This document shows, in pieces, positions 52,088-60,602 of a stretch of 64,000 nucleotides of DNA. A program made the translations under genes and the position numbers. Within the stretch, counting starts at the first letter, position 1, and every line of letters begins with the position of its first letter. Under the pieces are notes generated by a model. That model had not been told where the DNA came from. It ran no database searches and saw nothing but the letters and a program-made list of their open reading frames with translations. The stretch comes from Denitrobaculum sp965225735 (GTDB taxonomy: Bacteria; Pseudomonadota; Alphaproteobacteria; Kiloniellales; Kiloniellaceae): positions 558,001-622,000 of the forward strand of contig CBDDBN010000030.1 of the NCBI GenBank assembly GCA_965225735.1, written 5' to 3'.

Positions 52088-52996
52088 CTACCTCTTCACC
52101 GTACCGAAAGTGACCCCGCGCAAGAGATGATTTTGCAGCAGGAAGGTCACCACGATGACGGGGATCAAAAACAGGGTCTCGATAGCGGCCAACAAACCCC
52201 AGCGAACGCCAATATCGCCGCCGATGGTCTGCGCCATGGCGACCGGCACGGTCCGGGTGTCGACACCGGTCAAGAGCAGCGCGAAGAGGAACTCGTTCCA
52301 AGTCAGGATGAGGCCGAAAACCGCCGTCGCGGCCAGGCCCGCCTTGACCTGCGGCAGGCAGATCTTGAAGAAAACCCGGCGGTCGTTCGAGCCATCGATC
52401 CGCGCCGCGTCCTCCACATCAGGCGAAAGCTCGTCGAAGAAACTCTTCATCATCCAGATCGTGAAGGGCAGGTTGAAAGCTGTGTAAAGCAGGATCACAC
52501 CCATATAACTGCCCGACAATCCGACCACGCGGAACATCAGGAAGATCGGAATGATCACCACGATGGCCGGCAGCATACGGGTGGTGAGGATGATAAAGAG
52601 GTAGGTATCGTTGCCGCGCAGCGGGTAGCGCGAGAAGCCGTAGGCCGCGAGCGTGCCGATCGCGAGCGCCAGGGCGACCGAAGTACCGGCGATAAAGACC
52701 GAATTGAAGAAGTAAAGATCGAAGCCGGTGTCCTGCACCGCGCCCCCCGCGGAGTAGGCCCGACTGAAGACCGAAACGAAGTTTTCGAAAGTCGGCGTGA
52801 AAATGAATTTCGGTGGAATCGCCAGGGCGTCGTTGTGGGTCTTGAATGCGGTCAGAATGATCCAGAGGACCGGAAAGAAGTAGATAAAGCTGATCACGCC
52901 AGCAAAGGCCGTGCGGCCCCAGCCCGCGTTGCCCACGCCTGAATGCACCTTAAGCCCGAGCCGGTCAGCCAGTGATTTTTTATCTGTATTCGCCAT
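52088..52996 (-). CDS. Sugar ABC transporter permease (MalG type)
   Basis: A 302-residue permease with six predicted helices and the EAA-loop motif near DAARIDGSNDRRVFFKICLP, the coupling helix of binding-protein-dependent permeases. It lies 4 bp upstream of the ATPase A gene and 12 bp downstream of the MalF-type permease gene. Together these form the pore of a CUT1-type importer. Confidence 0.92.
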   Translation of the reverse strand: MANTDKKSLADRLGLKVHSGVGNAGWGRTAFAGVISFIYFFPVLWIILTAFKTHNDALAIPPKFIFTPTFENFVSVFSRAYSAGGAVQDTGFDLYFFNSVFIAGTSVALALAIGTLAAYGFSRYPLRGNDTYLFIILTTRMLPAIVVIIPIFLMFRVVGLSGSYMGVILLYTAFNLPFTIWMMKSFFDELSPDVEDAARIDGSNDRRVFFKICLPQVKAGLAATAVFGLILTWNEFLFALLLTGVDTRTVPVAMAQTIGGDIGVRWGLLAAIETLFLIPVIVVTFLLQNHLLRGVTFGTVKR

Positions 52997-53008
52997 GGCT
53001 ATGCGTCC

Positions 53009-54037
53009 CTAAGACCGGTTTCGTTTGTTGGCGAAGTAGAGATAGAGGTTGGTGAGCACGATCACCGTAAACAGCAGGATGTAGGCGAGCGCCGCCGACT
53101 CACTCGTTTTGAAGTACTGGAAGGAGACTCGATAGACGTAGACCGCAATGGTCTCCGTCGAAGTCCCCGGCCCGCCCTCGGTCAGCAGGAAGACCACATC
53201 GAAGAGCTTAAAGGCCTCGATGGTGCGGAACAGCAGCGCCAGCATCAGCAGGCTGCGCACGTAGGGAAAGGTGATACTCCAGAATCTTCGCCAGTGAGAT
53301 ATTCGGTCGATGGAGGCGGCCTCGTAGAGATACTTCGGCACAGAGACCAGACCCGCAAGCACTAACAGCATGACAAAAGGTGACCACATCCAGGCATCCG
53401 CGAAAACGATCCCGGCCGTCGCGCCCGCCGTCGATTGCAACAGGACATAGGGCTCACCAGTGAAGACCCGCACCGCCTGCGAGACCAGCCCGAAGGTCGG
53501 CTCGTAGTAGTAACGAAAGAAAGCGCCGACCGCGACGAAGGAGAGCATCATGGGCGTGAGCACCAAGATCAGCAGGACCCGTCGCAGGGGAAACTGCTTG
53601 GCGAATAGCATCGCCAGCAAAAAGCCGATCACCATCTGCAGGCTGACCGTCAGCAGGACCATCTTCGCGGTCACCTGCAGGCGGTCCCAGACCACCGGAT
53701 CGCTGAGTACCTTCTCGTAGTAGTGCAGCCCGGCAAACTTCGGCGGCCGCAGGCGATTGGCGCGGTAGTGAAAGAAGCTGAGGCCAAAAGACCAGAGCAA
53801 CGGAAAGATGTTCATGCAGAACAGCAGTCCGATGGCCGGTGCCACCAGCAAGCCGCCAACGTGCCGCCCCCAGGCATAGGCCACGAAGAGGAACGCCGAA
53901 AAAGCGGCAAAAGCGCCGGAGACCCAAAAGGAGATCGAAGGCGGCAAAAAGGTAATGGCGAGAGCGGAAGCGACAATCGCGACGGGGATCGACGCAAACG
54001 CTACCCGGAGCGGATAGGCTTCCCAGACTTTCATCAT
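53009..54037 (-). CDS. Sugar ABC transporter permease (MalF type)
   Basis: A 342-residue permease with about eight helices. The coupling region reads LYEAASIDRISHWRRFWSITFP, and the N-terminal ~90 residues add membrane segments ahead of the core domain, as in MalF-type partners. It begins 184 bp after the binding-protein gene. Confidence 0.92.
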   Translation of the reverse strand: MMKVWEAYPLRVAFASIPVAIVASALAITFLPPSISFWVSGAFAAFSAFLFVAYAWGRHVGGLLVAPAIGLLFCMNIFPLLWSFGLSFFHYRANRLRPPKFAGLHYYEKVLSDPVVWDRLQVTAKMVLLTVSLQMVIGFLLAMLFAKQFPLRRVLLILVLTPMMLSFVAVGAFFRYYYEPTFGLVSQAVRVFTGEPYVLLQSTAGATAGIVFADAWMWSPFVMLLVLAGLVSVPKYLYEAASIDRISHWRRFWSITFPYVRSLLMLALLFRTIEAFKLFDVVFLLTEGGPGTSTETIAVYVYRVSFQYFKTSESAALAYILLFTVIVLTNLYLYFANKRNRS

Positions 54038-54176
54038 ATCGCGGTCAGGTCCCGTTCTCTGCGCCGTTCTTTAGCCCGCTCTGCACGGAAACGTTCATTG
54101 GAAGATCGGTGATCGTCAGAAGGAAGGGAGACTCCGGCAAAGAGCCTCCAATCCCGTGACATCGGAAGTAGAGGAT

Positions 54177-54212
54177 GGGTGCGCGCGGCCAAAGCGGCAG
54201 CCACGCGCACCC
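54177..54212. repeat. GC-rich hairpin between the binding-protein and permease genes
   Basis: GGGTGCGCGCGGC (54177-54189) pairs with GCCACGCGCACCC (54200-54212), 13 bp with one wobble, around a 10-nt loop. On the transcribed minus strand it lies just past the binding-protein stop. No T-tract follows, so it probably attenuates or stabilises the transcript. Confidence 0.6.
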
Positions 54213-54221
54213 GGGAGGAAA

Positions 54222-55661
54222 CTATTCGATGTGTCCGGTTTCCTGCAGAAGCTCTTCCTGGAACTTCGCAATGGCATCGAGGGCGGCTTTCGCGTCCTGC
54301 TGCCCGGTGATGGCCTTGTCGAATTCCTCCTGCTGCTGCACCAGCAACTCGAAGAACTCCGGAATGTGCCAGATATCTTTCTGATTGCTGATGGAGGCGC
54401 CGAAGGCGTGGTTCCAGGGGCGGAAGGTGTTGTAGGAGGCGTCCTCGTAAACCGCCTTCAAGCCGCTTTGCCCACCGGCCTTTGCGAAGGCTACCTGGGT
54501 GTCGGGCGACAGCCACCATTTCACGAATTCAAGCGCTTCCGTATTCGTGTCCTCGTCGTTCCAGGTCATAAGAACGAAGGGTTGCCCGCCGATGTTATAG
54601 GTCCGGTCGATGCTGCCGTCGGACTTTTTCAGGCCCGCCGCCATGGCGAAGTTGACCTTGTCGGAAACCTTGGAAGTCTTGGCGTCGATCGAACTCTCGG
54701 CAAAGCCGATCCAGTTGATCATGTAGGCGACCTTGCCTTCACGGAACAGCTCATCCTGCTTGAAGATATCCATGGTGCCCGTCTTGACCACCGGCGGCAT
54801 GTACTGCAGCAGGGAGAGGTAGTGCTCGAAACCCTTGACCGCTTCCGGAGAGTTGACCACGCCTTCGGCGCGGCCCGTCGGGGCCTTGGTCTCGTCCCAG
54901 ATATCGCCGCCATGCTGCCAGATCATGCTGGCGATCTGCATGGTGGAGAAGTCGTAGCCCTTACCGGCCTGATATGCGATGCCGTAGAAGTCATCGTCCA
55001 GTGCGGCACCAGCCAGGTTCTCACCCTTTTTGCGGCCGAAGAATTCACCGAATTTCTGAACCATGTCCCAGTCGGCATTGTTCATTTCTTCCGGCGTACA
55101 GGGCAGATCGGCGTTGTACTTCGCCTTGAAGGCCGCCGCTTCGCCCTCGTCGCAGAAGACATCGGTGCGATAGTAGGCCACCAGCACGTCCGGCATCTGC
55201 GGGAAGCCGTAGTAGTTCTCGGACTTGTGCGGATAGGTCGAATAGGCATCGACCAGAGCCGGGTTCAGACCCTCCATGATTTCCTGGAGTTCCGGATCCG
55301 CATCGATGGCGTCGTTGAGCTTCTGATAATAACCACCCTCGATGAAAGCACCGAGCCACTGGCTATCCGAGACAGCCATGCTGTAACGCTTCTCGCCGGA
55401 TGTCAGCGAGCCGGAAAGCCGCGTGTAATAATCGGGCCAGGGAATGAAATCAGGTTCCAGCGTGACGTTGTTGCCGCTCTTGGCCTTATAGTTCTTGTCG
55501 AAGAGATCTTTCATGATCCGGGTCGGCGGCCAATCAGGCACGGCCATGCGCAACACAATATCCTTTGCGAAGACCGGCGTGGCCGCGAAGAGGCCCGTCG
55601 AAAGCACCGCCGTCGCGACGCTTCCACTCAAGGCCGCTTTCAGGGTTTTCCTCGTTTTCAT
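54222..55661 (-). CDS. Sugar ABC transporter extracellular solute-binding protein
   Basis: A 479-residue periplasmic protein of the large (cluster B/D, CUT1) solute-binding type, with a signal peptide (MKTRKTLK, hydrophobic core, VFAK cleavage region). The segment FVKWWLSPDTQVAFAKAGGQSGLK is typical of the C-terminal lobe. The ATG at 55661 follows an AGGAAGAG ribosome-binding site; a start 33 bp upstream gives an extra basic N-terminus. The length and the paired ATPases recall glycerol or polyol importers, but the ligand is not determined. Confidence 0.9.
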   Translation of the reverse strand: MKTRKTLKAALSGSVATAVLSTGLFAATPVFAKDIVLRMAVPDWPPTRIMKDLFDKNYKAKSGNNVTLEPDFIPWPDYYTRLSGSLTSGEKRYSMAVSDSQWLGAFIEGGYYQKLNDAIDADPELQEIMEGLNPALVDAYSTYPHKSENYYGFPQMPDVLVAYYRTDVFCDEGEAAAFKAKYNADLPCTPEEMNNADWDMVQKFGEFFGRKKGENLAGAALDDDFYGIAYQAGKGYDFSTMQIASMIWQHGGDIWDETKAPTGRAEGVVNSPEAVKGFEHYLSLLQYMPPVVKTGTMDIFKQDELFREGKVAYMINWIGFAESSIDAKTSKVSDKVNFAMAAGLKKSDGSIDRTYNIGGQPFVLMTWNDEDTNTEALEFVKWWLSPDTQVAFAKAGGQSGLKAVYEDASYNTFRPWNHAFGASISNQKDIWHIPEFFELLVQQQEEFDKAITGQQDAKAALDAIAKFQEELLQETGHIE

Positions 55662-55753
55662 TACTCTTCCTCCCTTAATTATTTTTCGTTTCAATACTTT
55701 CGCGTCAGATCGGACGCGTTTTCACATCTCTTGCCCCTCAGATTCCCTATCCA

Positions 55754-56845
55754 CTAACTCACATGCAGGCCACTGGCCGCATCGAAGACATGCAGGCGCG
55801 CGGGATCGAAAGCGAAAGACAGATCCGCACCAGGCTGCAACGACAGCGCCTCGGCCTCCCGTACGACAATCTTCAAACGCTGATCGGCGGCATCGATATC
55901 GACAATTGTTATGTCCCCGAGCGGCTCTAAAAGGCGAACCCGCCCCGCGATACCCTGATCTTGTGCTGGATTGATCCGGATATCCGCCGGTCGGATACCC
56001 ACCTTCAGACCTGCAGTCCCCGATGGCAGACTGCGTCCCGGCAAAGGAAAAGAGCCGAACGGCACCTCCACCGACGCGCCATCCGCACCCGCTTTTGCCC
56101 CGATCACATTCATGGTCGGCGAGCCGATCTTCTGCGCGACATAAAGATCCTTCGGCGACAGGTAAAGTTCATCCGGCGTGCCGGTTTGCACGACCCGTCC
56201 CTCGCGCAGCACCGCAATCTCCTCGCCCATGGAAAGCGCCTCCAATTCATCGGGCGTCGCATAGACGATCGTGATTCCGAACTGCCGGTGCAGGCGTTTG
56301 ATCTCCGTGCGCATATCGTCGCGCAATTTGGCGTCCAGATTGGTCAGAGGCTCGTCGAGCAGCAATATATCCGGGCGCCGGATGAGGGAGCGCCCAAGCG
56401 CCACCCGCTGCTGCTCACCGCCGGACAGGGTTTCCGGTTTGTTGTCGAGCCGATGACCCAGGCTCAGAATCTCGGCGATTTCATCGGTGCGTTTCGCAAT
56501 CTCGCTGGCTGCCGCCCCCGCTTCCTTGAGCGGATAAGCAAAGTTCTCGCGCACCGTCAGATGGGGATAGAGCGCGAAGGACTGAAACACCATGGAGACG
56601 TTCCGGCCGGCAATCGGCGCCTGAGTCACGTCGCGACCGTTGATCTCAAGCCGCCCTTCCTGCGGACGTTCGAGACCCGCGATGGTCCGCAGCGTCGTCG
56701 TCTTGCCGACGGAACTGGGGCCAAACACAACAAAGAGACGCCCGCGCTGAACCTCGAAGGACATTTCCTCCAGCGCCACGACAGACCCAAAGCGTTTGGT
56801 GACCGCCTCCAGGCGAACGGCGATGTCTCCTGACGTCGCCGTCAC
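55754..56845 (-). CDS. Sugar ABC transporter ATPase B (H-loop His replaced by Pro)
   Basis: A 363-residue MalK/UgpC-type ATPase with a C-terminal TOBE-like domain. Walker A is GPSSVGKTT (42-50), signature LSGGEQQR (140-147) and Walker B ILLLDE (160-165). The switch histidine is missing: IVYATPDE puts P198 at the H-loop position, encoded CCC where CAC would give His. The gene lies 92 bp before the binding-protein gene in transcription order. Pairing with ATPase A would give one complete and one degenerate ATP site. Confidence 0.9.
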   Translation of the reverse strand: MTATSGDIAVRLEAVTKRFGSVVALEEMSFEVQRGRLFVVFGPSSVGKTTTLRTIAGLERPQEGRLEINGRDVTQAPIAGRNVSMVFQSFALYPHLTVRENFAYPLKEAGAAASEIAKRTDEIAEILSLGHRLDNKPETLSGGEQQRVALGRSLIRRPDILLLDEPLTNLDAKLRDDMRTEIKRLHRQFGITIVYATPDELEALSMGEEIAVLREGRVVQTGTPDELYLSPKDLYVAQKIGSPTMNVIGAKAGADGASVEVPFGSFPLPGRSLPSGTAGLKVGIRPADIRINPAQDQGIAGRVRLLEPLGDITIVDIDAADQRLKIVVREAEALSLQPGADLSFAFDPARLHVFDAASGLHVS

Positions 56846-56876
56846 GCCTTAAACCCTTTGCCGACGCTGGGAACCG

Positions 56877-58151
56877 TCATTCCGCGGCAACCTGACCGGC
56901 ATGGGCAGAGGTCGCTGGATCCTTGTGGAAAGCGCCGTCCTTCATGATTCCTGTAAGTTTCGCCGCATCCTGAAGAATGGTGACATCCTTCGAAGGATCG
57001 CCGTCTACCAGCAGCAGATCCGCCAGATAACCTTCCTTGACCAGACCGACATCCCAGTCAACGAGTTGACCGCCCAGTTCCGTCGCTGCGTGGATCGCCT
57101 CCAGCGGCGTGAAATCGAGCAGCTTGACGAAGTGATCCAGGTCGCGGGCATTGGTGCCGATGGGATTCCAGGCGAAGCCGTAGTCGCCGCCCGGCAAGAT
57201 CCGCAGGCCTTGTTTCTTCAGCTTCTTCATGTTTTCGACGCAGCTCTCGAGCTCACGCGCGAAATGTATCGCAACCGGGGTGTCCTTGGTCACGCCCCAA
57301 GCCGCGCCTTCGCCCGTCGCCGTCGCGAACATGATGCCGATCGCCGGTGCGACAAAGATGTCGTCCTTGCGGGCTTCCAGCATATCGCGCGCCTCTTGAT
57401 CCGCGAGGGTCGCGTGATAGACCACATCAACGCCGTTGCGCACGCACATCTTCACGCTCTCCGCCGAACGGGCATGACCGGCGACCATCTTGCCGCGGGA
57501 GCGACCGACTTCGCAGACCGCCGCCACCTCGGCTTCGTTCATCACTGTCTGGTGCGCACGGGCGAAGGGAATAAACTCGTCGCCGGAGGGATTGATCTTT
57601 AGCGTGTCGACCCCCTCGCGGCACATCTCGCGCGCGGTGCGCAGGAATTCATCGGCACCGTCACAGCAGATCGCGAAAGTTTCACGGTACATATGGGCGC
57701 GGCGCACGTCGCCGAGTCCGCCGGTCACGGTGAGCTCCGGGCTGGCGGCCCGCATGCGCGGTCCGGGGATATCCCCTTCGTCGATGGCGTTGCGGATGAC
57801 CACATCCAGCCGCGCCTTGGCGGCAGCGGCGCTAAAGATCGAGGTGAAGCCCTGGTCCAGCATCTTCTTGGCGAACTTCATCGTCATGAGCGTATGCTCT
57901 TCCGGCGGGATATCGCCCAGATACTCCAGATTGGAAGTATCGCAAAAGCTGATATGACCATGAGACTCGATCAGACCCGGCATAAGGGTTTGGCCACGGC
58001 CATCGATCACCGTCGCGCCGTCGCGGGGCAAGGTCTCGCCATCGCGGGCAATTTTTTTGATGCGGTTGCCTTCGACCAGAACTTCTGCCGCAAAGGGCGC
58101 AGCGCCGGAGCCATCTATGACCTGGACGTTGCTGAAAAGCGTCGTACCCAA
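56877..58151 (-). CDS. Amidohydrolase-family protein (imidazolonepropionase/prolidase-like)
   Basis: A 424-residue metal-dependent amidohydrolase. Metal and catalytic residues are visible as H64-x-H66 in ESHGH, K185 in DTLKINPSG (candidate carboxylated lysine), H226 in AGHARS, H246 in YHATL and an Asp in GGDYGFAW. This fits the two-metal subgroup with imidazolonepropionase-like and Xaa-Pro-type dipeptidases. It is the first gene upstream of the ABC importer, so it may process the imported compound, such as an N-acyl or lactam sugar derivative. This is speculative. Confidence 0.87.
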   Translation of the reverse strand: MGTTLFSNVQVIDGSGAAPFAAEVLVEGNRIKKIARDGETLPRDGATVIDGRGQTLMPGLIESHGHISFCDTSNLEYLGDIPPEEHTLMTMKFAKKMLDQGFTSIFSAAAAKARLDVVIRNAIDEGDIPGPRMRAASPELTVTGGLGDVRRAHMYRETFAICCDGADEFLRTAREMCREGVDTLKINPSGDEFIPFARAHQTVMNEAEVAAVCEVGRSRGKMVAGHARSAESVKMCVRNGVDVVYHATLADQEARDMLEARKDDIFVAPAIGIMFATATGEGAAWGVTKDTPVAIHFARELESCVENMKKLKKQGLRILPGGDYGFAWNPIGTNARDLDHFVKLLDFTPLEAIHAATELGGQLVDWDVGLVKEGYLADLLLVDGDPSKDVTILQDAAKLTGIMKDGAFHKDPATSAHAGQVAAE

Positions 58152-58438
58152 GATATCTCCTCCCGTTTGTATGGACGGTTCCGGAACGCTTTATCCAGCA
58201 TTCTCCGCCATCTCATTCTCTCCATCTTACCGGTACATCCCCCTGTAGGGGGAACAGCCGTTTTTGGAGTTCAATAATGTATACATTAATTCTAGCAGCT
58301 TTGCTGCGTGATTTCCCTCTTTTCCTTGCGGGAATCCGCAGATCCCGATTTGCAGCGGCGGTTTTCCAGGCGGAAACTCAAGCGGGCATCACTGTGCCAC
58401 GCAGGCTGCACACGCGATCTTCCGGCTTCCGCAGCCCA
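58152..58438. other. 287-bp intergenic region between amidohydrolase and PfkB genes
   Basis: No convincing gene is seen. A small open frame at about 58277-58486 overlaps the kinase gene and has no family match. The notable element is a 14-bp palindrome at 58275-58288. Confidence 0.5.
58275..58288. promoter_or_regulatory. TAATGTATACATTA perfect palindrome
   Basis: A perfect 14-bp dyad 124 bp upstream of the amidohydrolase start, in an A+T-rich pocket. The TGTATACA core resembles operators of GntR (FCD-type) regulators. No such regulator gene lies adjacent in the window. Confidence 0.5.
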
Positions 58439-59383
58439 TCACTGCAGCACTTTGGCCGTCTTCATAAAAGCGAGTGTGTGCTCTAGGTCGACCACCCCAG
58501 CATCCGAACCCAGTCCCGTCGCGACAAGCCCCGAAGTCGCCGTTCCCAGACGGCAGGCCGCTTCCAGGTCGTACCCCATTGAGAGGCCAGCAATGAAACC
58601 ACCGCAATAGCTGTCGCCGCAACCGGTTGTATCGGAGACCTGGACTTCAAAGGCGGGCACTGTGAAATCGCCATCCGCCGTACTGATGTAAGACCCTTTT
58701 GGCCCCCATTTAAAAACGCAGGCGGCCGCGCCCATGTCCTTGAAAAACTTTGCCGCTTCGGCGGGGTCACTGAGACCGCAGAGAAAGACCGCTTCCTCGA
58801 AGGAAGGCATAAAGTAGTCGATATGAGGCAGCAGGTCCTTCATCAAGCCCAGGGTCTGATCGTTCGGGGCAATCAGATCGAAGGTCGTGGTCAAACCGCG
58901 CGCTTTGGCGTGCGCCAGCAGCTTTGCGCTCTGACCGCCGTCCATCGCCTGCAGCAGCCCAGTACCGCCGTGATGCAAAAAGCGAGCGTCGCAGACTTTG
59001 TCGAAGTCTTCTTCCTGGATGAAAAGCTTGTCCGACGCACCGCGGCAATGCAGAGCGGGCCGGTCGCCGTTCGGCCGGATTGTCAGGATTGTCGCCGAGG
59101 TCAACGCTTCGTCCGTGCGTTGGATCAATGAACAGTCGATGCCCATGCGTTCGTAAAAATCGACGATAAAGGCGCCCTTCTCGTCATTCCCGACACAGGC
59201 CGCCGTGGTGCAGGAGATCCCAAGCTTTGCGGCGTTCATCACCGCCCCTGAAGCAGTTCCCGCGGGGTTCATACGGATCTCTTCGATGAAGTCGACATTG
59301 CCGCCTTCGGGGATCGCTTCCACCGGCCGGCCGGCAATGTCCAGAATGGTCAGGCCGACAAAAACCGCATCGAATTTCGCCAT
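58439..59383 (-). CDS. PfkB-family carbohydrate kinase
   Basis: A 314-residue kinase with the PfkB start FVGLTILDIAGRP, and the C-terminal signature DTTGCGDSYCGGFIAG containing the catalytic Asp and anion hole. It phosphorylates a sugar or nucleoside with ATP. The ATG at 59383 follows a GGGGGG stretch; an upstream in-frame codon adds eight residues. It lies 287 bp upstream of the amidohydrolase gene on the same strand. Confidence 0.9.
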   Translation of the reverse strand: MAKFDAVFVGLTILDIAGRPVEAIPEGGNVDFIEEIRMNPAGTASGAVMNAAKLGISCTTAACVGNDEKGAFIVDFYERMGIDCSLIQRTDEALTSATILTIRPNGDRPALHCRGASDKLFIQEEDFDKVCDARFLHHGGTGLLQAMDGGQSAKLLAHAKARGLTTTFDLIAPNDQTLGLMKDLLPHIDYFMPSFEEAVFLCGLSDPAEAAKFFKDMGAAACVFKWGPKGSYISTADGDFTVPAFEVQVSDTTGCGDSYCGGFIAGLSMGYDLEAACRLGTATSGLVATGLGSDAGVVDLEHTLAFMKTAKVLQ

Positions 59384-59557
59384 GATTTCCCCCCTTTGAT
59401 TGTCCACGCAGGCGCGCCTTGATTGGGCGGCATGGTAAAGGGGCAGGTGTTTTTGACAAGAGCGGGACCACGACAGGCCGACGAAAGTCGTAGTCCCTGT
59501 TCGATGCGGCGCAGCCGGCGGCAGGCATGAAGATGCCGCGCAACGAACGTAGCTATC

Positions 59558-60235
59558 TTACGTCCTCACCGCCTCAAAACCGCGCGCCGCGACAGCTCGC
59601 CTTCGCGCCATAAAACAGAAGCCGCTAAGACCGACCAGAAGGAGAGCAAGGCTGCCCGGCTCGGGGACCTGCTGAACCGATGCAACAATGACGTTCCCTT
59701 CCCGTGCAACGCGTTGCGACACCCCGACAGGCGACCCGCCGATCTGCTCACCGCCAAAGATACCGCAGCCAAGTCCCGGCGTGACCAAGCACCAGAAGTT
59801 TGCGGTCGAACCTGGGAGAGCATCGTCCTGAAAGAGAATCGAACTGTTGGTCGGAAAAGAAAAATCGAACAGCAAGTTGCTCGCCGTCGCGGTAAAGGCA
59901 TCGCCGAATATCGAGAACTGGTCGCCGGTGCCGAAGACCGCCGTACCAACGCTATTGAGGTCCGGCGCGCTGATCGTAATCTCCGCCGCGACCAAATTGG
60001 CCTCGGCCAGCACGCCGATAGTGCCATCGGTCTCGATAAACCCGGTAACCGAGCCTTCTCCGACCGTACGATCGAGATGATAGATGATCGTGGCATTGAC
60101 AGCAGATGGCAGGGTGAACATCGAAGCCGCAATCGCAAAAGCGAAAAGGTAGCGATCCGCCCGCATTGCCAAGAGCGGCTTTGCGAGCCCTTCTAAAGCG
60201 CTGAAGTAAAACACAAATTTACAAAGAAATCTCAT
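59558..60235 (-). CDS. PEP-CTERM sorting-domain secreted protein
   Basis: A 225-residue protein with a C-terminal VPEPGSLALLLVGLSGF followed by MARRRAVAA, a complete PEP-CTERM signal. The body is beta-rich and I cannot assign it to a family. The ATG at 60235 has a GGAGAG ribosome-binding site, and a second Met (MRADRYLF) at 60163 begins a cleaner signal peptide, so the true start is uncertain. It has its own promoter with a dyad upstream. Confidence 0.82.
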   Translation of the reverse strand: MRFLCKFVFYFSALEGLAKPLLAMRADRYLFAFAIAASMFTLPSAVNATIIYHLDRTVGEGSVTGFIETDGTIGVLAEANLVAAEITISAPDLNSVGTAVFGTGDQFSIFGDAFTATASNLLFDFSFPTNSSILFQDDALPGSTANFWCLVTPGLGCGIFGGEQIGGSPVGVSQRVAREGNVIVASVQQVPEPGSLALLLVGLSGFCFMARRRAVAARGFEAVRT

Positions 60236-60288
60236 TGTCTTCTCTCCTGTACAGCCCACTCCTAAAAGCGGGTGTTTTTCAAATTCTT

Positions 60289-60322
60289 TGTAACCTATAT
60301 AAAAGGTTACATTGTATGTCAA
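60289..60322 (-). promoter_or_regulatory. Promoter with TGTAACC-N9-GGTTACA dyad upstream of the PEP-CTERM gene
   Basis: Reading the minus strand, TTGACA (60322-60317) precedes a TATAGG-like -10 by 17 bp. A dyad with perfect 7-bp arms, TGTAACC (60289-60295) and GGTTACA (60305-60311), overlaps the -10 region. A repressor site is likely. Confidence 0.5.
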
Positions 60323-60445
60323 TAATTGCCGCACCCTGCTTGCGTTGGGACAGCCGTAGGGAGTTGGCTTCGCTTCGATGGATTTGGGGAAGCTAGATCT
60401 TTGAAAGACCGATCGGTCCCGCGCAAAACCCTCCCAACCCGTCTC

Positions 60446-60473
60446 TTGACTCTCCCTGTCCAGCTTCCATTAT
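60446..60473 (+). promoter_or_regulatory. Possible promoter of the ankyrin-glyoxalase gene
   Basis: TTGACT (60446-60451) and CATTAT (60468-60473) are separated by 16 bp, about 130 bp before the gene start. The 367-bp gap otherwise holds only the divergent PEP-CTERM promoter and no gene. Confidence 0.4.
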
Positions 60474-60602
60474 GAAGCCTTGGCCGGACAGGCGGCCGAC
60501 GGTCCGCGTAAAGGGTTGAACCCACCTCCGATAGCGATGTGCAACACATCTTCTTTCTGCCCGTGAGATGCGGACGCCGGGCGCTGAGAGAGAAGGTGTC
60601 TC

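Noticed and set aside
54156..55757. A 533-residue open frame on the plus strand
   Set aside because: It runs antisense to the solute-binding protein gene, which has a signal peptide and clear family motifs, and its translation has no recognisable domain.
58277..58486. A 69-residue plus-strand frame upstream of the amidohydrolase gene
   Set aside because: It overlaps the PfkB gene's end and the palindrome, and no ribosome-binding site or motif supports it.
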